Part shown: positions 1 through 6,859 of the stretch, in pieces | How positions within the stretch are numbered: position 1 is the stretch's first letter | How the letters are laid out: the number at the start of each line of letters is the position of its first letter | DNA from: an uncultured Micrococcaceae bacterium | GTDB lineage: Bacteria; Actinomycetota; Actinomycetes; Actinomycetales; Micrococcaceae | Reading direction: 5' to 3' | Assembly: GCA_937896705.1 (NCBI GenBank) | Contig: CALBOC010000311.1 | Coordinates: forward strand, 1-20,068 | DNA length: 20,068 nucleotides | Translations under genes and position numbers: made by a program | The notes under the pieces: model-generated | The model's database searches: none | What the model was told of the DNA's origin: nothing | The model's input: the letters and a program-made list of their open reading frames with translations, nothing else

Positions 1-289
1 TCACGCGGGTCTGGTCCTGACGGTGACCCTGGCGCTTCTTGTAACCGGTCTTGTTCTTGTACTTCTGGATGACAATTTTCTTGCCACGGGTGTGCTCGAG
101 CACCTCAGCGGAAACTTTGACGTTTTCCAGATCTTTTTTATCTGAGGTAACCTTGTCGCCATCAACCAGCATCAGGGCTGGCAGCTCAATGGAGCTCCCG
201 ACGTCTGCTGCTTGGCGATCGAGGACTACCAAGTCTCCTTCGGAGACTTTTTCCTGGCGTCCGCCAGCGCGTACTATCGCGTATGCCAT
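1..289 (-). CDS. rplU: 50S ribosomal protein L21, partial (C-terminus off window)
   Basis: This is ribosomal protein L21, a 23S rRNA-binding protein of the large subunit. The reading frame starts at ATG 289 ([19 protein letters not shown]) and is open to the left edge after 96 codons, ending in view with [13 protein letters not shown]. The family is usually about 102 residues, so only a few C-terminal residues are missing. The start is preceded by a purine-rich stretch (GAGAGAAGTGAG). The N-terminal beta-barrel signature and the basic [16 protein letters not shown] tail, which contacts rRNA, are both clear. It lies 160 bp downstream of rne on the same strand, and in related genomes rpmA (L27) and obg follow. 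The tca at positions 1-3 is out of frame and is not the stop codon. Confidence 0.96.
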   Translation of the reverse strand, partial: MAYAIVRAGGRQEKVSEGDLVVLDRQAADVGSSIELPALMLVDGDKVTSDKKDLENVKVSAEVLEHTRGKKIVIQKYKNKTGYKKRQGHRQDQTRV

Positions 290-324
290 GTGGACTCACT
301 TCTCTCGACGTTAATCAAAAATTT

Positions 325-334
325 AACAGCTGTT
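325..334. repeat. 10-bp palindrome in the rne-rplU gap
   Basis: AACAGCTGTT is a perfect palindrome, flanked by TTAA-rich sequence that extends the symmetry imperfectly on both sides. It lies about 36 bp upstream of the rplU start. A second short inverted repeat, GTTAAT/ATTTAAC, lies beside it at about 310-327. It could be an operator or part of the leader RNA. I see no convincing promoter in the 290-449 gap, so rplU may also be read from rne. Confidence 0.25.
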
Positions 335-449
335 TAAACACCTGAGGGTCTTGGCTCACGAGACAAGTTGCCGATATGGGACACCATCTGCCAGGTTTCA
401 CAGCACCAAACAGGTAGTCTATCGGTTTTTGCCTCGTGATCCAAATTGG

Positions 450-3185
450 TCACTCCCGCGGGGCTCCGGGCGAGGAGATCTCCTCGGCAGAAACTCCGAC
501 ACCCAAAATGGCCGACGACTTGATCGGCTTCTCTTGAGCAGTGGTCTGATCTTCGACACTGGCGGCAAAGGTTTTGCCTTGTTGTGCCGTCTGACCAGAG
601 GCCTGCCGGATGTGCGTTGCACCGGTCGGTGAGCTGGCTGCGCGCCGACGCTTTGGTGCAGGCTTTTCTGCCGGGGCTTGGGCCGCAGCAGGCTGCTGGG
701 CTTTCTTTTGTTCATCAGCCGCAGGCTGCTGAACAGTTTTGGCTTCGGGCTCTGCGTTGTGCTCTTGAGTAGGTGCGCTGCGCTGTTGTGGCGCTACCGC
801 ACGGCGACGCTTGCGTCCCGACTGTGACTGACGCTCGCTCGGATCGCTCGCTTCAGGTTGTTCTTGTTGCTGTGCCTTGGCCTCTTGTTGGGTCGCGTCT
901 TTGGCGTCACCACGTCCGCGGTCGCTTCTGCGACGACGACGCGAGTTCCCATTCTTGTGTCCGGACTGCTTCTGATTGCCCGACTGGCTCTGCTGATCAG
1001 CTTGTTGCTGATCGGCAGCGTCTTGGTCCTCACTGCCATCCAGGGTCGCTGCTGCAATGGAAGCCATCGCGCTGCGGGTCTTTTCGGCTTTTTCATCCGG
1101 CTGCTGCTCAGCTGAGGTGTCCTGATCTTGCTGCTGATCAGTGGTTTGCCGACGGCGACTGCGACGTGTCCCCGCATCGCCGCCACGACGGCGCTGCGCT
1201 GCGGTCTCATACGGTTTGCCACGTTCGATGGGCTCATCGTGGACAACTATGCCGCGCCCTGCACAGTGTTCACAGGTGTGGGAGAAGACTTCGACCAGAC
1301 CGGTTCCCATGCGTTTGCGGGTCATCTGGACCAAGCCCAAGGAGGTGACTTCGGCCACCTGGTGGCGTGAGCGATCTCGGCCGAGGCATTCGACTAGTCG
1401 ACGCACGACAAGATCCCGGTTGGACTCCAGGACCATGTCAATGAAGTCGATGACGATAATGCCGCCGATGTCGCGCAGTCGCAGCTGACGAACAATTTCT
1501 TCGGCTGCTTCCAAGTTGTTCTTGGTGACGGTCTCTTCGAGGTTGCCCCCGGAGCCGGTGAATTTTCCGGTGTTGACGTCCACCACGGTCATCGCTTCGG
1601 TGCGGTCAAAGACTAACGAACCACCCGATGGGAGGTTGACCTTTCGGTCCAGGGCTTTATGGAGCTGTTCGTCGATCCGGTAGTGGCTAAACAGGTCTGC
1701 ACCGTTGAAGGCTTTCGGATCCCACTGCTCGAGGCGATCGACCAGATCCGGGGCCACGTAGGTGACGTAGGCCTGGATTTTGTCCCAGACTTCTTCGCCT
1801 TCGACCAGCATCTTGGTGAAATCTTCGTTGAAGACGTCGCGGACGACCTTGATGGTTAGATCGGGTTCGGAGTGTAAGAGCTCGGGCGCCAAGACCTTAT
1901 TGGACTTGGAGTGTTTTTCGATCTCTTCCCATTGGTTCCGCAACCGGTTGATGTCATTGAGCAATTCTTCTTCTGAGATACCTTCGGCTGCGGTACGCAC
2001 AATGACGCCCGTCTTATCTGGTAGGTGCTCTTTGAGAATGGCTTTGAGGCGGTTGCGTTCAGTATCGGGTAGTTTCCGGGAGATACCGGTCATCGAACCG
2101 TTGGGCACATACACCAGGTATCGCCCGGGCAGTGAGATCTGTGCCGTCAGACGGGCACCCTTATGACCCACGGGGTCCTTGGTGACCTGTACTAAGACGG
2201 AGTCACCGGATTTCAGGGCGTTTTCAATTTTCTTAGCTTTGCCATCGAGCTGGGCGGTATCCCAGTTGACCTCACCGGCATACAGCACAGCGTTGCGGCC
2301 GCGACCGATGTCAACGAAGGCCGCTTCCATAGAAGGCAGAACGTTTTGGACTTTACCCAAGTACACGTTGCCGATCAGGGAATCCTGCTGGGTATTGGAA
2401 ATAAAGTGTTCGGCGAAGATGCCGTCTTCCAACACGGCAATCTGGATCTGGCTCTCGCGCTGACGGACCAACATCGTGCGTTCGACCGATTCCCGGCGGG
2501 CTAGGAATTCGGCTTCCGAGATGATGGTGCTGCGTTGACGTCCACCTCGGCGATTGGAGCGACGGCGTTGACGTTTCGCTTCGAGACGCGTCGAGCCACG
2601 CAAGGAAGTGACCTCGTCAGAACCGGAGGTCGAGGCCTGGCGCGGAGCGCGCACGCGGGTGACGGTATCTTCGGGGTCACCGTCGCCGCCACCATCCATC
2701 TCTAGGTCAACGTTGCCGCGACGGCGCCGACGTCGACGGTGCGAGACTGGTTGCTCGTCATCCGATGGTTGCTGCTTGCGGTCGTCATCGCGTCGACCGC
2801 GGGATCGTCGCTGGTTTTTCCGGTCAGCACCCTCATCAGCGTGCTCGTCCCGGTCGTCACGCTCGTGCCGGTCTTTGCCGTTCTTGTCGTGTCGATCGTT
2901 CCGGTCGTCTTGATCGTCAGTATTACGATCACGACGGTCTGATTGTTGGTGTTGCTGTTGTTTTCGCGGTCGATTCCTTTGACCGCGATCGTTTTGCTGC
3001 TTTTGACTGCGATCATCTTGCTCAGACTCATCCTCGGGCGCGGGTTGGCGCCGACGGACCGGAACTTGTGAGTAGTCCGGGGCCTGGAATAGTAAATCCG
3101 TCGGATCATCCGGCATCGGAGTGCCGGCCGTAGCCGAAGGTTGCGCAGTATTCATTTGTGTTTGTGTATTATCGGCAGCTGGCAT
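450..3185 (-). CDS. rne: Ribonuclease E/G family endoribonuclease
   Basis: This is a single-strand-specific endoribonuclease that processes rRNA and initiates mRNA decay. The product is 911 residues from ATG 3185, chosen because GGGAGG (3192-3197) lies 6 bases upstream; the frame is open slightly further, to a TTG at 3221. Residues 1-225 are a disordered arm rich in Arg, Asp and Gln. An S1-like RNA-binding region follows at about 258-345 (GNVYLGKVQNVLPSMEAAFV). The DNase I-like catalytic part carries the metal-binding aspartates, in DVNTGKFTG (about residue 536) and IVIDFIDM (about 580). The zinc-link CEHC (about 638-641) supports tetramer formation. From about residue 660 the C-terminus is again low-complexity, rich in Gln, Ala, Arg and Glu. 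Disordered arms on both sides of the core are typical of actinobacterial RNase E, in contrast to the single C-terminal arm in Escherichia coli. In relatives these arms bind RNA and decay partners. Confidence 0.96.
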   Translation of the reverse strand: MPAADNTQTQMNTAQPSATAGTPMPDDPTDLLFQAPDYSQVPVRRRQPAPEDESEQDDRSQKQQNDRGQRNRPRKQQQHQQSDRRDRNTDDQDDRNDRHDKNGKDRHERDDRDEHADEGADRKNQRRSRGRRDDDRKQQPSDDEQPVSHRRRRRRRGNVDLEMDGGGDGDPEDTVTRVRAPRQASTSGSDEVTSLRGSTRLEAKRQRRRSNRRGGRQRSTIISEAEFLARRESVERTMLVRQRESQIQIAVLEDGIFAEHFISNTQQDSLIGNVYLGKVQNVLPSMEAAFVDIGRGRNAVLYAGEVNWDTAQLDGKAKKIENALKSGDSVLVQVTKDPVGHKGARLTAQISLPGRYLVYVPNGSMTGISRKLPDTERNRLKAILKEHLPDKTGVIVRTAAEGISEEELLNDINRLRNQWEEIEKHSKSNKVLAPELLHSEPDLTIKVVRDVFNEDFTKMLVEGEEVWDKIQAYVTYVAPDLVDRLEQWDPKAFNGADLFSHYRIDEQLHKALDRKVNLPSGGSLVFDRTEAMTVVDVNTGKFTGSGGNLEETVTKNNLEAAEEIVRQLRLRDIGGIIVIDFIDMVLESNRDLVVRRLVECLGRDRSRHQVAEVTSLGLVQMTRKRMGTGLVEVFSHTCEHCAGRGIVVHDEPIERGKPYETAAQRRRGGDAGTRRSRRRQTTDQQQDQDTSAEQQPDEKAEKTRSAMASIAAATLDGSEDQDAADQQQADQQSQSGNQKQSGHKNGNSRRRRRSDRGRGDAKDATQQEAKAQQQEQPEASDPSERQSQSGRKRRRAVAPQQRSAPTQEHNAEPEAKTVQQPAADEQKKAQQPAAAQAPAEKPAPKRRRAASSPTGATHIRQASGQTAQQGKTFAASVEDQTTAQEKPIKSSAILGVGVSAEEISSPGAPRE

Positions 3186-3243
3186 GCTGCGCCTCCCGGG
3201 CCTATCCGCGATCCGCACCAATCACGCATAAGCCAATCCGGTT

Positions 3244-3270
3244 GTGCGTACGCCAGTGGCTAGTACGCAC
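3244..3270. repeat. 8-bp perfect inverted repeat upstream of rne
   Basis: GTGCGTAC (3244-3251) and GTACGCAC (3263-3270) are perfect inverted arms separated by 11 bases, lying 59-85 bp upstream of the rne start. As RNA it would form a GC-rich stem in a probable rne leader; as DNA it could be a regulator site. No U-run follows on either strand, so it is not a normal terminator. The rest of the 352-bp divergent region (3186-3537) holds no other gene that I can support. Confidence 0.45.
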
Positions 3271-3499
3271 TACGAAAAAGCCTCAAATGAACCGGTCTGT
3301 GCCGGAGCCAGCAGAAGCGTACAAGACAATTCAATAAAAACTTCAGGAGTTCGCGGTCTGGGATTCATACATCTTCGTCTTCACGATGGAATCAACCTTC
3401 GCACCTGCAAACCATAAAGCTTCCGCAGGACCCACCGGGTGTGCGTGCCCAGTGTGGTCTCCACCATTGTGACATACTTTCGCCCAAAACTGGGTATTC

Positions 3500-3530
3500 T
3501 GGACCGCTGCTCAGCTGACAGCCCTATACT
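3500..3530 (+). promoter_or_regulatory. Probable promoter of the VKOR-NUDIX pair, leaderless
   Basis: A strong -10 hexamer TATACT lies at 3525-3530. A weak -35-like TGGACC lies at 3500-3505, with a 19-base spacer. The expected transcription start falls at about 3537-3538, on the GTG proposed as the start of the VKOR-family gene. No Shine-Dalgarno precedes that GTG. Together these suggest a leaderless mRNA, which is common in actinobacteria. Confidence 0.5.
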
Positions 3531-3537
3531 TAGCCGG

Positions 3538-4155
3538 GTGAATACCGCAGTACTGAATAGCAATGACGCCGAAGCGCAGCCCTGGTACGCCACCAGTTTT
3601 GGCAGCGCCATGGTCTTGATTCTGTCTGGCATTATCGGCCTGGGCGCCACCCTGGTGCTGACCTATGAACGCATCCGGTTGTGGATGGATCCGGACTATC
3701 TGACATCCTGTGATTTTAGTGTCTGGGTGTCGTGTGGGACGGTTATGCAGTCCTGGCAAGCAGCATTATTTGGGTTTCCCAATCAGTTCATCGGCATCAT
3801 CGGGTTTGCGGTGGTCATTACCATTGGTATGGCGATCGTCGGTGGGGCCCGGTTTGCGAACTGGTGGTGGCACGCCACCTCGATTGGTTTGGGCCTGGCA
3901 ATGGTGTTCTGTTTGTGGTTGTGGATCCAAGCCGTCTACGTGATTAACACGTTATGCCTGTATTGCATGGTGATATGGGCGGTCACGATTCCCGCCGCAG
4001 TGCTCATCTTTGCGCGAAATGTCGCACGCGACTTGATCAAAGTCACACCACGCACGAAGATGATAATAACAACGGCCGTCTGGCCAATGATCATCCTGTT
4101 ATACGTGGTGATCATTGCATCAATCATGCTGCGCTTTGGCGAAGCAATGTTTTAG
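3538..4155 (+). CDS. Vitamin K epoxide reductase (VKOR) family membrane protein
   Basis: This is a bacterial VKOR homolog. Such membrane enzymes reoxidise a DsbA-like partner outside the membrane and pass the electrons to quinone, replacing DsbB in actinobacteria. The product is 205 residues from GTG 3538. The four key cysteines are present: C58 and C66 in the loop TSCDFSVWVSCGTVM, and the CXXC pair C140/C143 in NTLCLYCMVIW next to the quinone site. Hydrophobic segments at about 22-42, 82-102, 115-138, 143-160 and 177-198 fit the four-helix VKOR core plus an extra C-terminal helix. The frame is open upstream to 3439, but the extra 33 residues do not look like the family, and the -10 box fits the GTG at 3538. 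There is no fused thioredoxin domain, so a separate partner is expected. The NUDIX gene follows after 7 bases. Confidence 0.88.
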   Translation: MNTAVLNSNDAEAQPWYATSFGSAMVLILSGIIGLGATLVLTYERIRLWMDPDYLTSCDFSVWVSCGTVMQSWQAALFGFPNQFIGIIGFAVVITIGMAIVGGARFANWWWHATSIGLGLAMVFCLWLWIQAVYVINTLCLYCMVIWAVTIPAAVLIFARNVARDLIKVTPRTKMIITTAVWPMIILLYVVIIASIMLRFGEAMF

Positions 4156-4162
4156 GACACAA

Positions 4163-4825
4163 GTGGACGCGAAAAAATTCAATGCCATGCCCCGCCCAGA
4201 ACTCACGCACCCCTATGTGCAGCTTCGTCAAGCTGCCTCGGTGATCATGGTGCGTGAGGCTGCCAACACGCTCGAGGTGTATGTGCAGCACAGGGCAACC
4301 ACCATGGATTTTGCGGCCGGCGCGGTCGTGTTCCCGGGCGGTCGGACGGATCCGGAGGACGCCGAATTCGATTTCGGGGAAGCCGTGCGTCCCATCCTGG
4401 TGAATCACGTGAAGGGATGGCAGAAAACCTCCCTGGGTTCGATCAATTCACAAGCGGCCCTGACCAACGCATCGATGATGCTACGCACTGGGCTGCGCGA
4501 GGTCGAGGAAGAAACCGGCATCGGATTGGAACCGGGGATTTTGCGTCCGTGGGCCAACCTCATCACTCCGGTCGGATACCCAAAGCGCTTTGATACGTTT
4601 TTCTATATCGCTACCCCGGACGATGATGTTCTGCCGGAGAATCTCACCACCGAAGCCACCTCGGCAGAGTGGCTACCCATCACATCGATCCTCCAGGATG
4701 CTGAGGCAAAACGAATCGCCTTGATGCGGCCGACCCAATTTTTGCTGTCGGGCATACTGGAGTACGGCTCGATTGAAGGACTGTTGCGACGCGACCCCGT
4801 GGTCGAGCCCATTCGCGGCCTCTAG
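4163..4825 (+). CDS. NUDIX hydrolase with a split Nudix box
   Basis: This is a 220-residue NUDIX-fold protein, predicted to cleave a nucleoside diphosphate linked to another group. The Nudix box is visible but interrupted: AVVFPGGR at residues 54-61, then about 50 residues later REVEEETG (112-119), which supplies the metal-binding glutamates. A long insertion between the glycine and REXXEE parts is seen in the NUDT19-like and related groups, so a CoA-type or other bulky substrate is possible but unproven. The start GTG 4163 is preferred because AGGA (4154-4157) lies 5 bases upstream and overlaps the VKOR stop codon; ATG 4187 is an alternative. Tight spacing implies co-transcription with the VKOR gene. 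The last 4 bases overlap a small ORF on the opposite strand. Confidence 0.88.
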   Translation: MDAKKFNAMPRPELTHPYVQLRQAASVIMVREAANTLEVYVQHRATTMDFAAGAVVFPGGRTDPEDAEFDFGEAVRPILVNHVKGWQKTSLGSINSQAALTNASMMLRTGLREVEEETGIGLEPGILRPWANLITPVGYPKRFDTFFYIATPDDDVLPENLTTEATSAEWLPITSILQDAEAKRIALMRPTQFLLSGILEYGSIEGLLRRDPVVEPIRGL

Positions 4826-4893
4826 CATCCTTGTTTCGGTGCCCGAGAACGATTGCGGTTCGCGCGGCGTTCTTGTGCAGTGCGGTTAGTCAT
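4822..4893 (-). CDS. Candidate small basic protein, 23 residues
   Basis: This short open frame encodes MTNRTAQERRANRNRSRAP followed by KQGC, strongly basic (six Arg, one Lys). Its ATG overlaps the last codons of the upstream YczE-like gene (stop 4886-4888). A strong Shine-Dalgarno GGGAGG (4899-4904) lies 5 bases upstream, inside that gene. The arrangement suggests translational coupling. The end of the frame overlaps the convergent NUDIX gene by 4 bases. I recognise no family. The good ribosome binding site, the overlap and the biased composition favour a real micropeptide; its small size leaves chance possible. Confidence 0.45.
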   Translation of the reverse strand: MTNRTAQERRANRNRSRAPKQGC

Positions 4894-5527
4894 TGGTGCC
4901 TCCCATACGCACGTGCAGGGCGTTGATGAGTCGAATCGTGATCCCCACGGCAAATGCAGCAAACACCGTACCTTCGCGGACCCCCTCGAGACCGTCTAAT
5001 AACATCCACGAAGTGATGGCGGAGACGATAACCAGTGTCCAGTCAAAGACCATCTTGATGGTCCCGAACGGGATATTTTGCAGCACCAGCGTCAATACGA
5101 ACACCAACCCGTCACCTGGAATGTAGGACAGCCGTGGTCGAGTTTCGATGTATACGCCAAGGGCAATCAAGACGACACTGATCACGGTCCATACCCACTG
5201 CATGAAATAATTCGCAGGTTCGAGCCAGCTGGTGAGATACATTCCCAAATCGGTAAAAAATCCGAAGGCAACGGTCACGAGGATTTGTACGAACTGAAAT
5301 TTCGGGAACTTACGTCCCCTGATCAGTATCTGCAGCACCAAAAACACCAGATTGAGCAGCACCAGGTAGGTCCCAACGCTCAGTGGTGTGGCAAATGACA
5401 GCACCGTGGGAAACGAGGCAATCGGAGAGGTCCCCAGGTTGGCTCTCACGGACACCGCCACCCCAATGGCCATGATGAATACCCCTAAGGTAAAGACCAA
5501 GACGCGTTTGACGTTGTGTAAGATCAT
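4886..5527 (-). CDS. YczE/YyaS/YitT-family integral membrane protein
   Basis: This is a 213-residue polytopic membrane protein of the YczE/YitT kind. It begins RVLVFTLGVFIMAIGVAVSV with ANLGTSPIASFP after the first helix, a pattern characteristic of the group. Hydrophobic stretches at about 7-27, 48-70, 78-98, 110-127, 135-150 and 158-200 suggest five to six helices. The motif IPGDGLVFVL matches the second conserved GxGxxxxL-like element of the internal repeat. The biochemical function of the family is not established; some members sit beside transporters or transcription regulators, and here neither neighbour suggests a substrate. The start is ATG 5527 with only a weak upstream GGGTGA. Codons for a candidate 23-residue ORF overlap its 3' end. 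Confidence 0.82.
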   Translation of the reverse strand: MILHNVKRVLVFTLGVFIMAIGVAVSVRANLGTSPIASFPTVLSFATPLSVGTYLVLLNLVFLVLQILIRGRKFPKFQFVQILVTVAFGFFTDLGMYLTSWLEPANYFMQWVWTVISVVLIALGVYIETRPRLSYIPGDGLVFVLTLVLQNIPFGTIKMVFDWTLVIVSAITSWMLLDGLEGVREGTVFAAFAVGITIRLINALHVRMGGTND

Positions 5528-5837
5528 CGGTCACCCGCCGTGTGCGCCGGCTGGCACTCGTGGAGCGCTCTGCCCTGGACAATGAGAAAGCTGACAGCAA
5601 CCATCGGCCTGCTCAGACCTCGAAAAATACCCCTCACCAGTTTCACTTATTACAATAAAAAAGCGCCTCATCATGAGGCGGCGCTGCGATGTTCAGCTCA
5701 CGAAATCAGTAGTCGAAGCTGTTGCAACGTATGACCATCTTTCAACGTATCACACGTGATGTTGAGCGGACTGGGCTCCCCCACTTCAACCGGTCTTGAT
5801 GGTGAGCTAATCCAGCCCCGACAACTGGCAGGCCTTA
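5528..5837. other. Gene-poor gap between the YczE-like gene and ndk
   Basis: No convincing protein gene is visible here. On the minus strand, frames across 5698-5800 can be read as about 28 residues (from GTG, VGEPSPLNITCDTLKDG onward) ending at TGA 5698. They lack a plausible ribosome binding site and I recognise no family. The gap does contain a minus-strand terminator (5666-5688). It could hold a small RNA, a degraded gene end, or only spacer. Confidence 0.4.
5664..5688 (-). terminator. Rho-independent terminator with no obvious gene upstream
   Basis: Read on the minus strand, the stem CGCCTCA-TGA-TGAGGCG is followed by C and a run of six T, then ATTG. This is a classic intrinsic terminator. 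ndk, the nearest upstream minus-strand gene, already has its own long hairpin at 5838-5877. This site is therefore either a backup terminator for the operon or the end of an unannotated short transcript starting between about 5700 and 5837. Confidence 0.7.
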
Positions 5838-5877
5838 AACGACAATGGCACCGGTGTGAGCCGGTGCCATTGTCGTT
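5838..5877 (-). terminator. Long perfect hairpin after ndk
   Basis: Arms 5838-5854 and 5861-5877 form a perfect 17-bp stem (AACGACAATGGCACCGG and its complement) around a 6-base loop. It begins 13 bases past the ndk stop. On the minus strand it is followed only by TTTAAGG, a weak U-run, so it may act as a terminator, an mRNA 3'-end stabiliser, or both. Confidence 0.7.
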
Positions 5878-5890
5878 GAGCAAATGAAAC

Positions 5891-6310
5891 TTAGCCGAAC
5901 CAGATGTCAATCTCCCGTTCGGCAGACAACGTCGAATCCGACGCGTGGATGAGGTTTTTCTGCACGCCTTCACCCCAGTCGCGACCGTAATCCCCACGAA
6001 TGGTGCCGGGCTCGGCAAGCGTGGGGTCGGAAATACCGGCCAGGGCGCGGATGCCTTCGATGACACGTTCGCCTTCGACCACGGCAGCCACGAGCGGTCC
6101 GGAGGCCATGAAATTCACGAGGGGTTCAAAAAACTCTTTGCCTTCGTGTTCTTCGTAGTGTTCGGCAAGCATCTGGTGAGTAGCGTTGAGCATGAGCAGC
6201 TCGACAATGGTGTAGCCTTTTCGCTCAATCCGCGCCAGGATTTCACCGGTCAGTCCACGTTCCACGCCATCAGGCTTCACGAGTACAAGTGTGCGTTCAG
6301 GCTGGCTCAT
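5891..6310 (-). CDS. ndk: Nucleoside diphosphate kinase
   Basis: The enzyme transfers the gamma-phosphate from ATP to nucleoside diphosphates through a phospho-histidine intermediate and balances NTP and dNTP pools. The product has 139 residues, the normal length. Landmarks are TLVLVKPDGVERG near the N-terminus, the nucleotide-binding region FEPLVNFMASGPLVAAVVEG, RGDYGRDW, and the catalytic histidine H122 in NLIHASDS. The start ATG 6310 is preferred over ATG 6325 because GAGGT lies 4 bases upstream and the protein then begins MSQPERTLVL, as in the family. It is the last gene of the ileS-folC-DUF4233-ndk run, 60 bases after the DUF4233 gene, and may also have its own promoter in that gap. Confidence 0.97.
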   Translation of the reverse strand: MSQPERTLVLVKPDGVERGLTGEILARIERKGYTIVELLMLNATHQMLAEHYEEHEGKEFFEPLVNFMASGPLVAAVVEGERVIEGIRALAGISDPTLAEPGTIRGDYGRDWGEGVQKNLIHASDSTLSAEREIDIWFG

Positions 6311-6363
6311 ATCTACCTCAATCATCCAGAGCTTTGCGCAGCGCGGTCACGCCGCCGTCTACG

Positions 6364-6369
6364 ATCATA
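6364..6369 (-). promoter_or_regulatory. Possible -10 element for ndk
   Basis: TATGAT on the minus strand lies directly after the DUF4233 stop codon and about 54 bases upstream of the ndk ATG. It is a near-consensus -10 hexamer. No good -35 is seen 16-19 bases upstream (TGTGGA at best), so this is only a candidate internal promoter. Confidence 0.35.
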
Positions 6370-6370
6370 C

Positions 6371-6859
6371 CTAATCGTCGGTTGCTTCCACACCGTGTTC
6401 ACGCCGCCAGGCTTCCTCTTCAGCCGCCCGTTGTTGCTTCTCGCGGTCGATTTGTTTGCCTTTAACCACCGCGTACCACCAGGCAGCGGCGAAGGCGACG
6501 CCCACCAGGAAGCCGAAGGGTTCTAAAAAGCCCGAAGCGATGAGTACCGCCTGGATGATCCAGCCGAAGACGAGGCCAGCGGGTTTGGTGACGAAGCGTG
6601 CGGCGGCTCCGGTGATCAGCGCAAATACGAGCGCCCCGATCAGCATCCACAGACCGCCCTCGTCTTGGTTCAGACCGTAGAGCATCAGGCCAAAGAAGGC
6701 GATGACAAATGCCTCGCCTAACAGCACGGTGGAGGTGAACAACACCATCACGGAGCGTTGTTTTTTGGCTTGACCGGGTTGCCATTCGCGTTGTGCCTTG
6801 GTTTCGCGTTCCGGGCGCCAGGGTTCCCGATTCGTGTGGTCGGCTTGTTCAGGACTCAT
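6371..6859 (-). CDS. DUF4233 family membrane protein
   Basis: This is a 162-residue membrane protein with a charged cytoplasmic N-terminus (residues 1-35), hydrophobic segments at about 36-63, 68-90, 94-112 and 113-132, and a charged tail ending EHGVEATDD. Position between folC and ndk, size and topology match the DUF4233 family, which is almost always found beside folC in actinobacteria; its function is unknown. The start ATG 6859 is chosen because AGGAGG lies 6 bases upstream. The in-frame ATG at 6865 is too close to that site. The gene overlaps the folC 3' end by 11 bases, so translation is probably coupled to folC. Confidence 0.85.
   Translation of the reverse strand: MSPEQADHTNREPWRPERETKAQREWQPGQAKKQRSVMVLFTSTVLLGEAFVIAFFGLMLYGLNQDEGGLWMLIGALVFALITGAAARFVTKPAGLVFGWIIQAVLIASGFLEPFGFLVGVAFAAAWWYAVVKGKQIDREKQQRAAEEEAWRREHGVEATDD

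Noticed and set aside
1..3. tca at the left edge as the stop codon of rplU
   Set aside because: Frame counting from ATG 289 puts codon 96 at positions 4-2, so this triplet is out of frame and the gene continues beyond the window.
773..1348. 191-codon plus-strand frame opposite the rne 3' part
   Set aside because: It mirrors the repetitive Gln/Arg-coding DNA of the disordered RNase E arm; no ribosome binding site or homology signs.
5698..5790. Possible 28-30 residue minus-strand peptide before the orphan terminator
   Set aside because: No ribosome binding site or family match; kept only as part of the gap description and the terminator finding.
5680..5837. tRNA or 6C-type RNA in the ndk-YczE gap
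   Set aside because: No T-loop consensus or paired C-rich loops were found, only one short C run.
6321..6368. 16-codon minus-strand frame (MIVDGGVTALRKALDD) between the DUF4233 gene and ndk
   Set aside because: There is no ribosome binding site at a workable distance and the ATG falls within the candidate -10 TATGAT, so a leader or promoter function is more likely.
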